From Leptodontidium sp. MPI-SDFR-AT-0119 (Eukaryota > Ascomycota > Leotiomycetes > Helotiales > Leptodontidiaceae), in assembly GCA_020726505.1 (NCBI GenBank), contig JAHLEZ010000001.1, positions 4,340,001-4,404,000 of the forward strand: DNA of 64,000 nt, in the 5' to 3' direction. Position numbers and translations under genes: made by a program. Positions 45,974 to 57,019 of the stretch are shown here, piece by piece. The notes beneath the pieces are model-generated. The model had not been told where the DNA came from. It did no database searches and saw nothing but the letters and a program-made list of their open reading frames with translations. Position 1 is the first letter of the stretch. Each line of letters opens with the position of its first letter.

Positions 45974-46629
45974 GGCGATGGTGTTGTATTTATTGCCGTC
46001 GTGCTCATCACTTCTGGAGATCGGATACCCAAATGGAATTTTAGCTAGCGATCTCAGTGCCCGATTTATGAGGCACCCGTCCTGGTTGGGCGAAGCCGGC
46101 TTCGCAACGAGATCCGCGTCTCTCCTAGGTACATCGTTGTTAGACTCGACGGAAACCGGGATACTGGGATTCTTGTATGACCTCAAAGACTTCAGGTGTT
46201 CTCTTTCTTTTTCCACCAACATCGCTCCCTTGCTTCGTCAACTCGGTTCGCTTTCAGTACAAACATCAGACGAGACGATGAAACTCAATTCGACCCTGGC
46301 AAGAAGAAGCAACACGAAGTAGTTTGGAAATAATATCTACTGGGAATTTTAAAGCTGATTGAAAAAAGAGAGAAGTCCAATCCAAGTCTAACATTTTCGT
46401 CCCCTTGCCCAAGACAAAAAAAGATGACCCAATCCCAAAGCCAGTCCATAACTTTGTCAACTCCAGTGTCCTCGCCAGTCCTGTTGTCCGTAACGATACC
46501 CGACGCCAAAAGCCCTCGTATTGCGCCTGCCCATGCTACTCCATCCTATTGAAGACTGTTCAAAACCCTCATATCCTACAGGCCAGTTCGAGCAAATTTG
46601 CTGAAGTGTTCGTTGCTTCGGTGTGCATC
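45974..46629. other. Gap between uS7m and the dsRBM-like gene
   Basis: 656 nt; uS7m promoter and the 3' UTR of the small upstream gene. No element recognised. Confidence 0.4.
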
Positions 46630-46878
46630 TCACCATCCAGATCGACTCTGGGTAGGGGAGCCGGGGGTAGAGGTACTGATGTGCTTCAATGCTACCTCTG
46701 CGGCGTCCTCCTTTGCATTGTTGACATGATCCCCATCGTACCAGAAGCGAGCGGGGATATTTTGGCCTTGCACGGTGACTGTACTGGACCAAGCAGTTCG
46801 CCCACCTGCAGAGAAAGGTCAATTGGGTACTCGAGAGCTATTTGGAAGGTTTGGGAGTTTACCTCGTCTATCAGACAT
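46630..46878 (-). CDS. Small dsRBM-like protein (63 residues) with a 16-nt first coding exon
   Basis: Exon 1 is 46878-46863 (ATG plus 13 nt: MSDRR), exon 2 is 46805-46630; the 57-nt intron has GTAAAC donor and TCTCTGCAG acceptor and the split codon reads G/GT. The spliced protein starts MSDRRGGRTAWSSTVTV and continues QGQNIPARFWYDGDHVNNAKEDAAEVALKHI. That is a strand-strand-helix pattern like the second half of a double-stranded-RNA-binding motif, including the K-E-D-A-A-E-x-A-L helix. The usual first helix is missing or too short, so RNA binding is plausible but unproven. I recall similar tiny proteins in other fungi. The stop overlaps a possible GTGAGA donor (G-ATG/GTGAGA), so a longer isoform could exist. 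Confidence 0.7.
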
Positions 46879-49800
46879 GATTTGGAAAACCGGAGGATGG
46901 TAGTTGGCCTCACGGCACTTCTCTGGTTCAAGTCAGTGAAAGCAATTGACTTGGGAATGCAATTGCAATACCTTCGAGTCTCTCTTGCCAAGTCGCAGCT
47001 CCGGAAGTATAGCTTGAGTAAGACATTGGAAATGGATGATCTTGTTGAAAGTTGACGTAGGTGATGTGCAAGTGTATGTAGGTGTAGCTGGGGATGTGGA
47101 GCCAAAACAGTGGAGTGCGGATATGGCGTTATGCTTTGCAGAAAATGGTGGCTCGATGGAGTTCTTATAGGTGCTTGAATTTCCAAGAATTCAATCTCAA
47201 GGAAAGAAGTTGGTGTGTAGCAGATGAGGTGGCAGAGAGGATGAGGAAGAGTTGCGTTTGCACTCCGGTCTGCAACTGCAACCACGGCAACTAGGCCCAA
47301 GTATGTTTCGGCATAATGCATCTAAAGAAACGTATTCAAAAGAAGTAACGTCGATCAACCGAAAGAACATAGGGCCGTGTGTGCTGTCTCCATCGGTGGG
47401 ATAACACACTCATGTACGACCATGTCGAATGACCACCGGTACAGCTCTAAAAGCAAATACGGGCTTAACACAAAAACATCTTAGTGGAAATGCAGGGCCA
47501 GCACTACACTTTCTTCCAGCTTGCTGCAGCTCGACGGGCATCGTCATGGGGCATAATGAAAAGAGGGTCGAGTTGGGTCGGGCAGGAGAGATGCGTGAGC
47601 AAGTGTTGACAAGGAGTGAAGAGGGGTGGATTGGAGGGGCTTTGGAGGGCACAGAGCCGACCTGGGGGAAGCGACAGTCTGATCTCATATTGAGAGCCCA
47701 ATTAAGATTCAAGAACAGCATGGCAGCTGCAGGGAGACGCAAACGAGTGAGACGAGGCAAAGTCCCAATGTCCTCAACGGGTGCTGTGTCTCCAGTGCAG
47801 CTCAGATTTCAGGGCGAGACCTGGACAACTTTTATCGCTCTCTGGCAAGGGTCTCAAATCTCGGTTTGCTTTTTCTCAAAAAATAAATAAAAAATGCGGG
47901 CACCTGCCAGAGCCTCTCGAACACGTCCTGTGCAGAGATGAAGACCAAGCCATACCTGATCAGGCCATGGTAATCCTGGCCCAGCTCGTAAAGATTCTAC
48001 CTGTTGGACAGAATTGAGAGGTGTCATCCGGGGGCCTTCGATTGCAAACCTGGAATGTAGCTGTGTACCAATCCTTAATCTGGTATTCCCCGACTACTAG
48101 ATGCCCGAAAGGTCGAGCTCGATCGAGCAGCACTGCAGGAACGGGTGGCTACATGAGCTTGATACAGCGAACTTTGCGTAACGTCGCTGGAAGCTCCTTG
48201 ATTCGAGGATTCGGATGCGGAGAGACCCATGGTATTGCGAACGGTGAGGGTACTTACCGGAAATTTCAAGTATCAGCCCTGCCAGTTGCATCTCATCACC
48301 GCGATGACTCCTGATCAGCGTCGCATCTCCAGATCATCATGACTTGCCTTGGGTCGGTCGCAGCCATCGTGACCATAAAGCAGAGCTTCACCGCCTTGCT
48401 AATCTACATCGAACCGGGTAACCCGACAGATTGGTACGCTGAGTCTAAGAGCTTTAGTGGCGTCGAAGAAGAAATTATAGTGCAGGCCCCCTATTGAACT
48501 CTGATATAGCGATTGTTGCGGACGTGGGTGCGTGGGTGCATTCCCGTTCCCGTCAGAGCTTCGTTAGATGGGTGTGAGGATGATGATATGATATTTCTAA
48601 GCATGCATGGCTCATTTTTGGTTGCCATTTGCATTGCATTCAATAGAGCGGTGGAGCAAATCCTTCTGAGGGCTTACTGCTGCTGTCTTTTGGTCAGGGC
48701 CAACGTCCAAGGGGGCAAAGACAGTGAAATCATGGCCAAGCCACTCAAGTCGTACGAGGGCCAAGTCTCGAGTATCGAAGCCAAAGGCAGAAGGCCGGCA
48801 GGGTCTTCGTATGTGGGCGTTAAAGGCTGGCAGTGGTACACAAATTCCAGAGTATCGAATGCCTCAAAAATGAGCAGGGAAGGCGATGATATTTAGGAGA
48901 ATTGTTTGCGTGGCGGCTCCAGAGCGGGCCAAGTCTCTTTTTATACAGCCTTGTTCTCTCGGCCGTGCTGCACTACAGCCTTGCCTGCTTGACCAACGCA
49001 TCGCATCGTTCAGCATTGCTGCCCAGCCCAGAAGCCCAAGGTCAGGACGGAACGGTATGTACAGAGCATGAGGTGGTGTTACGATACGAGACGATATAGC
49101 CTCTATCGCTCTGTTGAGGTGGCCGGAGTTGAGCCCGTAGCGACGTGCATATGCAAGATGTCGATGGGATAGTCGTCATCCGCCAGGGGCCGCTTCCAGG
49201 GGGGGGCTTCTGTGGTAGGTGAGGTTGTGGTTGTGGATGTGGATGTGTTCTCTGCTGTGGTGTTGCGTTGTACTTTGGGAGGAGGGATGACCTCGAGTAG
49301 AGAGTAGATAGATTGTCAAGTGAGGCAAGAAGGCACACCAGCGACTCCCCGGATCTCTCAGGACATTGATATCAGATTGTAGTTTGCCACTGAATCAACT
49401 TACAATTATTCCAAAGTCAAATCCAATTCAGAAAAATATCACTTGCAACAGCCTTTGAGGCTATCGTCATCTCGATTTGTCCCACCACCATCCAGCAAGA
49501 ACGACCAGAGGCAACCAAACCAAACAGAGCTTCCTGTCTAGATCTCGAAGTGAGGAGAATCCCAATCCGAGCTGCCTCGGATTTATCATTCACGTGATGA
49601 GTTATCACCATCAATTCTCCTCTGACGATTATTCTCTTCCTCCGAATCGCACCTTTCGCAAATCATCTCAAGATGCTTCAAACTCTTTGCGAGGGGTACA
49701 GGTACTTACCAGGTACTTAGCTTGTGATACTTCTCCATGATTACTAACAGCTGTCCGAGCCGTCGGCAGAGCTAGTGTTAGCCGAGGCCGAGGCTCAGGC

Positions 49801-49982
49801 TCCCCAGAAACGTGGGGAGAGCATGAGCTAAAATGCCCATCACCTGCCAAAATCAACATCAGCGCCCTCTCTTTCTTCAGACCTAGATGAACACCAGAAA
49901 GATAGAATAGACATCTTTTCAGTCGTTGTCTTAATGTCACCAGTACGCCTTTCTACGAATTAGAAGAACAAGATCATCCATA
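46879..49982. other. Divergent intergenic region (3.1 kb)
   Basis: Between the dsRBM-like gene (-) and nitronate monooxygenase (+). Frames at 47429-47890 (+), 47410-47760 (-) and 48513-48896 (+) exceed 110 codons but show no domain, signal peptide or splice logic. A G-rich/GT-rich stretch lies at 49200-49260. I see no tRNA-like arms: the GGTTCGATG on the minus strand near 48410 lacks a matching stem or A box. Confidence 0.45.
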
Positions 49983-51090
49983 ATGCCTTTCAACACCAAA
50001 CTCACCCGCGCCCTGGGCATCAAGAGTATGTCGAGCTTATCCCCGAGTTCCTCCAATCAGAACGAACTGTACTGATACTATTCGCAGTCCCCGTAGTACA
50101 AGGAGGCATGCAATGGGTAGGATATGCTGAACTAGCAGCTGCCGTCTCCAACGCAGGTGGTCTCGGTATCCTCACAGCCCTTACCCAACCCACACCCGAA
50201 GACCTACGCAAAGAGATCCGCAAATGCAAGACCATGACCAACAAGCCCTTCGGCGTGAACATCACACTCCTTCCCTCGATGAACACACCCGACTACGGCG
50301 CATACGCACAAGTAACCATCGACGAGGGCATAAAGATCGTTGAGACCGCCGGAAACTCGCCTGGCCCAGTCATCAAGCAGTTGAAGGCAGTCGGGACCAT
50401 CATCCTCCACAAATGCACAACCATCCGACATGCGCAGAGTGCTATCAAACTCGGCGTTGATTTCTTGAGCATCGACGGCTTTGAGTGTGCTGGCCATGTG
50501 GGCGAGACCGATATCACGAACTTCATTCTACTGAGTCGGGCAAGACAATCTCTTAAAGTGCCGTTCATTGCGTCTGGGGGTTTCGCAGACGGACAGGGCC
50601 TTGCTGCTGCGTTGAGTTTGGGAGCTGAGGGTATCAATATGGGAACTAGATTTATGTGCACGGTCGAGGCGCCGATTCATTTGAAGATCAAGGAGGAGAT
50701 TGTTAAGGCTCAAGAAACGGATACGGAGCTTGTAATGAGGAGGTGGACGAATACCACTCGGCTGTATAAGAACAAGGTTACACAAGCAGCCACAAAGATT
50801 GAACGAGAGAGCACGACTGGCAAGTTCGAGGAGATTGCTCCTTATGTCAGTGGGAAACGAGGAAGGGAGGTCTTTATCAATGGTGACGCTGACTACGGTG
50901 TAAGTGTTCTCGTATATCTCCCGTTAAGCACCGAAACTAATATGTATCTTAGGTCTGGACTGCCGGTCAAGTCATAGGACTTATTCATGATATCCCAACT
51001 TGTGACGAGTTAGTCAAGAGAATCGAGCGTGAGGCAGAGGAGACTCTAAACGCGGCGTCTGCACTGATCATCCCCGCGAGCAAGCTATGA
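49983..51090 (+). CDS. Nitronate monooxygenase (2-nitropropane dioxygenase family)
   Basis: FMN-dependent enzyme that oxidises alkyl nitronates such as propionate-3-nitronate, a plant and fungal toxin, so it probably detoxifies nitro compounds. 330 residues in three exons (49983-50025, 50088-50899, 50953-51090), frame kept at GIK-I-PVVQGGMQW and GDADYG/VWTAGQVIG. TIM-barrel landmarks: PVVQGGMQWVGYAELAAAVSNAGGLGILTA at the N-terminus, KPFGVNITLLP, FLSIDGFECAGHVGE (catalytic-His region), PFIASGGFADGQGLAAALSLGA and EGINMGTRFMCTVEAPIH for flavin phosphate. The C-terminus (VWTAGQVIGLIHDIPTCDELVKRIEREAEETL) is the usual family end. No targeting signal; a cytosolic enzyme. Confidence 0.93.
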
Positions 51091-51228
51091 TTGTACTTTA
51101 GAGAACCGATGCCCGTTTATGATTATTATTTGCACATACAAACCCTCCAACCCCTTTGCAAAGTAATTGATCTCCCTTTTTTATCTACTAAAAACCCCAT
51201 CTCCCCTCCAACAATCTACTCCCCAACC

Positions 51229-53028
51229 TCACACACCCCAATCAATCCACGCCGTATTCCCAAACTTCCCCTCCCTCGTCTGGAACACCTTCTTCGGAGT
51301 GCTGTAGTCACTCCACTGCCTATCCGTCAATTGGACATCAAACTGCGCGATCGCCCGTCCCGTCACATTGAACCCAGGCCCGTAATTCTTATACTCAGCC
51401 TGCAGCGTCCAGTTACTATACCGCGCTGGATTCCAATCGATATACCCCGTGCTGAGAATGCTGCTGTCTAGGTATGTTCGCGCGAAAATGGAGCGGTGTT
51501 GTGCATTCTAGTTTGGAAGTGTCAGTTTGTAGTATCAGGTATTTACTTGGTTGGGTTGGCTAAGGGGAAGGGGGAGGGAAAGGCATCTCGCTTAATATAA
51601 CCGAGGGGGAGGGAGGAGGAAATCAACATACCCAAGGCCGGCCCAAGGGGCATTTCCCAGCGATGCTGAGACTGGAGTTAGCGGCGTGGACGTTGGAGTT
51701 TACGATGTAGACGCCGTATTTATTGACGAATGTCGTGTTGGTGCCTTTCCACTAGATTGCGTTGATACAATGTTAATAGATACTCTACAGTGTGTTAAGT
51801 GAGTTGGGGAGTGGATGGGTGACTTACAGCTGTGATGCCGCCACCGCATGAACGCAAGGACAGGCTTGTGTCGGTTATCCAGCATGTTCCGAAGCCGTAT
51901 AGGAAATCTGTCTGCCCTGCTATTTCACTCTTGGCGATGTAGGCGTTGCCTAGTTTGCCGACGTAGACCTGGGGATGTGAGATGGATGGAACGGAGAGGG
52001 GAGGATAGATAGCTAGGGGAATGAGGAGAACGAACTGTGTCTTGGTAGCTGTAGAAGCCGGTGTAGTAGAACCCTCCATTGGCATAACTGATGCTCAGCG
52101 CTAGAGATGGACTCGCAGCTATGTCAAAAAAGATTTATCAGCCATCTAATCTCTAATTTCCTCTAAAACCCCTCTCTCCAGGCCTCGATCACTTTCCCAG
52201 ATTTAGAAGAAGAATGAGGAGTAATAACTCACAATACGGCGCAAAATCATTAATAAAATCCAGATTATATGTCCTGAAGTCCGTACACCCAAATGGCGTG
52301 TCGTCAGGAACAGCGAAGCCAGTAGGTCCACTACCGGTGAGTGAAGCGTTCAAGTTCGGAGCGATAGTCAGAGTGCTTGTAAAGGCGTTGTCGAGACCTG
52401 TCACTGCGCGCGCGCGCCAGATGATGCGTACTGTATTGAGGGACTGGGAGGTTGGGTGGGACGTTTGGCCTAGGAGGTAGGTTGGGCCGGGACGGGTTAC
52501 GTTGACCTTTTGGGAGGGAGGGAGTGTTAGTGAGGGATTGAGTGCGGGAGATGAGGGGTTTAGTGGGGGGTATTTACTTGCTCGGTGTAGTTCCCTGAGG
52601 CGATGAGGATGATGTATGTCTCTAGTGTTTCGTTTAGTCAATACCGACGATCTCCTCATCTTCTCGAAGCAGCATTATAACATCGCAACTCACCATGATT
52701 ATCCGGCAGTGCTTTCACAGCTATATACACATATGTTAGCCTCATGTACTTAGGCGACCAACCAACAAGCTTTGCTTTGTTTTGCCTGAAAGTTCAAAGT
52801 ATCAAGATCAGAAGTATACATACCAGACTGCACAGTACTGAACCTCGAGCTGTTGCTCGCTCCATCAACGTATAAAGTCCTCTTAGTATCACATCCATCC
52901 AACGGATTCCTAGTTCGCGCTTGACAATTCCGACGATCTTTCGCGCTGTTGATATCCCATGCTGAGACTAGAGTGAGGAACAGAAAAGATACGAGGAGGA
53001 CGAGATGAGAGAGGCGAGATTGAGACAT
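51229..53028 (-). CDS. Pectin methylesterase, secreted (CE8)
   Basis: Demethylesterifies homogalacturonan in plant cell walls. Starts with a clear signal peptide (LSHLVLLVSFLFLTLVSAWD). I could follow the frame through eight exons using consensus introns. Conserved family motifs: GNYTEQV (GxYxE), the YQDT strand with first catalytic Asp after the aromatic-rich FYYTGFYS, TDFLYGFGTCWI (second Asp; usually DFIFG) and LGRPWNAQHRSIFARTYL (LGRPW Arg), then a Trp-rich end WTLQAEYKNYGPGF. Active-site Asp, Asp and Arg are present. About 370 residues, normal for single-domain fungal enzymes. Asn-rich NxT/S sites suggest glycosylation. Transcribed towards the nitronate monooxygenase (138 nt between stop codons). 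Suggests a plant-colonising or saprotrophic fungus. Confidence 0.92.
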
Positions 53029-53895
53029 CTTGGAAGTGGACTTCGCAGAAGCGAGATGCAACCAACGATTGATTGATTCAAGCACAAGACAAGACAAGCA
53101 GGCAAGAACTTGAAAAAGGTGCGAGGAAGTGGTAGATATATGTACCTTAGAGAGAGAAATAATATATGGCCGATGACTTCATCTCCATCTCCCTCTAATT
53201 TCCAACCCCCATCTCCGTCTCCGCCTGCATCCAGTCCGAAATACTTATCGGAAAAACTCTCTCTTCACCCACCCCAGTCCTAGCACGTACAGATGTATCC
53301 CAGGAACCATCCCATCCCATCCCATCCTCCACGTTTTCCTCTCTACTTACCCCTCTGTCCCTCCCTTTCCTGGGCCAGATCATCAAGCTTTCAGCCTTCA
53401 TCTCCACAGAAAGCTTGACGCGCAAGTTGCTCCTAACTGGATTCGCGGGGGACGACGCAGGTACGAGGATTAAAGGGCGGGGGTTATTTGGATACGCAGG
53501 ATAGTGGGTGTGAGGGGTTCCTGGAGAAACTCTCTTGCGGGGGCACGGCGCCAAGATCTCCCGCCAATGAAATGAGAGGATGGGCATGGGGTTTGAGGTA
53601 CCGGACCAGAATAACGGGATCGGAGGAGATGGCAGACCCGTGACGTTGATAATGTAATTTACTTAGGTTTTTCTTTGAAGGTTGGGGCAGAATGAGGTGA
53701 AATGCGATGTGATGCGATGTGGATGGGTATCAGGTTTAAAAATTAAAAACGCTGGCTAATTACAAGATGATAAGTTCTATGTATGCACGATGTGATAATA
53801 CATACAGTTACTCTTGACTGAGCTGAGAGCAGGTTCATATAATACAGAAAACACAATCCAAACCCCTTCTATATCTCCCTCTTCATCCTACAACT
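53029..53895. other. Gap between MFS transporter and pectin methylesterase
   Basis: About 870 nt; promoter of the methylesterase and MFS 3' UTR, both on the minus strand. Two (GATGTGAT)-like near repeats at about 53702-53721. The minus frame 53195-53587 shows no homology. Confidence 0.4.
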
Positions 53896-56351
53896 CTAGA
53901 CTTTCGTCTCATCCTTCTCCTTCTCCTTCACCACATCCCCAGTCTCAACCTCAACCTCATCACCAGCCTTCTCACTCCTCAAACTCCCCGCCTTCCCCTT
54001 CCCAGCCTCGACGTCAGCAATCCCCCCCTGCCCATGCCCAACCTTAACACTCTTCCACTGCAGCCCCAAACAACAAAAGAATGCCGCAATAGCACATGCA
54101 GCCGTGATCCAGAAAGTCCCCCTCAACCCATCCACATACGCCCTCAGCACATCATTTAGCGCATCTTCCTGACCCAACTCCTTCAAAATCTCACGGATCT
54201 GCGTCGCGCCGCTGCGGAGGAAACGCTGTGCCGGGAGCTGTGGAGCGTATTTCTGGATTCCAGTCAAGAGGCCGTTTTGGAAGAGTGTCTGCGCGACGGC
54301 GATGAACAGCGCGCCGCCGAGGGTTTGGAAGAATGACACGCATGCTGTCGCGACGGGGACGTCGGACAGTGGGAGGACGGTCTGGACGACTACGATGCCG
54401 CCTTGGAAGCCGACGCCTATCCCGGCGCCGCAGAGGACTTGGTAGCCGAACCATTGTGCGAAGGGAGTGTGAGTGTTGAATGTGGTGATGAGACCGGCGC
54501 CGATGGAGAAGAGGACCATGCAGAAGAGCATCACGGGGACGTAGAACCCGATGGCGGTTATGAGGCCGCCGGTTACGATGGAGGAGATTACGGTGCTGAT
54601 TAGGAGGGGGAGGAGTTGGATCCCGGCTTTTGTCGCAGATGAGCCTTTCACGGATTGGAAGTAGATGGCCAGGTAGAAGATTATGGCGAAGAAACCGGAT
54701 CCGACTGAGGGGTGTTAGTTGGCTGGCTTGAGACTTTGGGAGGAAGGGGATGGTGGGACTTACAGAATAGAGCAAATGCCAATGCGAATACCACATTTCG
54801 ATTCTTGAACAGACGAGGCGGGAGAGTTCCTCGATCACCGAGTCGGATTTGTGTGTAGATGAAGATGATGGCCAAGAGCCCGAAACCAATGAAGAGACCG
54901 ATGATGCGAGAGTTCTTCCACGGGTAGGTTGAGCCGCCCCATTGGAGGGCGAGGAGCAGGCAGATTACGGCTGGGACGAGGATTGAAGCGCCGATCAAGT
55001 CGAGTTTAAGGATTCGTTGTGCGAATGTTAGGCCGTCCGGGTTGTTTTCACGCTTGATGCTGAGGAAGAAGTAGATTACTACTATGGAAACGGCGCCGAT
55101 GGGGAGGCTTGAGGTGCGTAAGTTAGTTAATGTTTGGGTTTTGTGGGAGGGTTGGAGCAGATGGAAGGAACCATCCAGGGGCCACTGGCCGTGGAGGCCG
55201 AGCCACTTGGTGGTGATGGTTGTACACCTGCGCTGAGATCTTACTTGATGTAGAAGCACCATCGCCATGATATCTTATCTCTGTATACGGTGTTAGTGTT
55301 TGTTGTGGAGGAGGTAGGATAGAGGATGCAGGGTGTGACATACGTGAAGACACCTCCTAGTAGTGGACCAGCCACAGAAGCAATACCCCACATTCCACCG
55401 ATCAAACCAAAAGCCGCAGGTCTCTTCCTGAGCGGTACTGTGAGTGTCAGTTTGAAGTTCGAGGGTACAATGATACATTGAAACGTTTAAGAGATTCGAG
55501 CCCAAGCTTTTGATCTTGTGATCCATTGTCAACAAACGGGGTGGGGACATACAGCAGTAGGCGAGGATGACAATGGCACCCGAGAACAGTCCACCAGTGC
55601 CCATTCCAGCTATAGCTCTTCCTACAATCAATGCATTACTCGTTGGTGCTGTTGCGCAGACAAGAGATCTATGTTCGGTCAGTAGATGCTAGAAGGGAGT
55701 ACTAGGTTTACCGACCCTATTTCGAAAATGAATATAGCGGTCATGAAAGTATATTTGATCTGTTATATTGTCAGAGTTCTACTTTCCCGAAAGTAGATTC
55801 TGGCTCTTTCTTACATCAAAAATGGTGTATATCCTTCCAAATGTTGGTTGAAGGGCCGTTGCTGTTAAAAGATACGCGGACCCATACCTTCGAAAATCAG
55901 CATACACCCAAAAGACCCATGAGTCAAGCCCAGTTGGGTAAACCACCCATACAAGGAGGAGCACTTACCATCCAATATCCCGAATACTCTTGAACCGATC
56001 CGTGATCTTGGGGATCGCTGTTGAGATGATAGTCTGATCCAGAGCCACCAGGAACACAGCCAGACACAAGGCTCCCAGGATAATCCAAAGCTTCACTCCA
56101 TGTGGATACTGGAGGTCCTCCTCTTCATCTTTCTTGGCTTGCGCTTCCTTCTCTGTCATTACTACATCCTTCTTGGTCTCTGCCTCCGTCTTTGTTTGCG
56201 CTGCCTGCGCGCCGGTTATCTCCTGCGGCGTTGGCTTAGTGGCCTCTGCTTCTGCTTCTTCTCTCTTGGAGTCTTCCATTGTTGTGTCTGTCACGGTTGT
56301 TGATTTGGACTCGCTGAATCGCGGTTGTTGCTCTACCTGGGGATGCGCCAT
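53896..56351 (-). CDS. MFS transporter, DHA2-type (14 TMS) drug:H+ antiporter
   Basis: About 630 residues, eight exons deduced by frame (for example [78 protein letters not shown]). The cytosolic N-terminus is acidic with a [14 protein letters not shown] stretch. Family motifs: [17 protein letters not shown] (DHA2 motif in TM1), [18 protein letters not shown] (motif C-like region), [26 protein letters not shown] (motif C, GPxLGG), [14 protein letters not shown] (motif D1). These proteins export fungicides, mycotoxins or plant compounds from the plasma membrane. No biosynthetic genes lie beside it, so a toxin-cluster role is not supported here. Confidence 0.93.
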
Positions 56352-56997
56352 TATATATCCGTTTCGATTTCTTGTTTTCAGGTGGTGGGTTGCGTGCGTC
56401 CTTGCGTGTGCCAGTCCACACAAAGGATATATAGATGGCTGGCTGGCTTGCTTCGACTTCAAAGCTGCAGTAGATAATGATGATGACAACGACGCGCAAT
56501 GCCTCTCATTCACGTACACACACAGTTCGAACAGAGCATCTTCACAAGCTTCAGACAGTGGAGAACTTAAGCTTATATTTCATCTTCACGTCTTATTTTC
56601 TTGACGTCTTAACACCCCCAGCAGTGGTTCAGCCGCCTGGTTGCTATTGGTACTCCTGGAGTCATGCAGGGTATCATTGCGCCAGTCCATCACTTGATTG
56701 GCTGCATCTCATTCCAGTGGCTTGAGGACTGCGAATGGAAAGTGGACGGACAGTGATGTGCCCCCGATGTCCGATTCTTACTTACCCTCCTGTCTGTCGG
56801 GCTGTAGATTTTGCCTGCAGTAGCACTGTAGAGTAGGAGTACGAAGGGGAGTCATGTTCCCCTGTGAGCGTGGTGGCCTTTGCGGTTTTTGCGGGTTTTA
56901 CTAAAATCCGGGGAAATTGGATGAAATTGGAAATTTGGCTGGCTCGGGAATTCCCAGTTGGAGGGAGCGAGATCTTATCTGCACCTCATAGGTATTG

Positions 56998-57019
56998 TAC
57001 TGTACTGTACAGTACAGTA
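56998..57019 (+). repeat. 22-bp perfect palindrome of TACTG/CAGTA units
   Basis: TACTG TACTG TA CAG... forms an exact inverted repeat centred on TGTACA, made of two TACTG units and their complement. The same GTACAGTACAGTA core occurs at 44060-44073 and 44565-44578. Confidence 0.85.

Noticed and set aside
47410..47890. Overlapping 116- and 153-codon frames on both strands
   Set aside because: No domain, signal peptide or splice evidence; complementary low-complexity frames.
48340..48440. tRNA-like GGTTCGATG on the minus strand
   Set aside because: No A box, no paired T stem and no acceptor stem around it.
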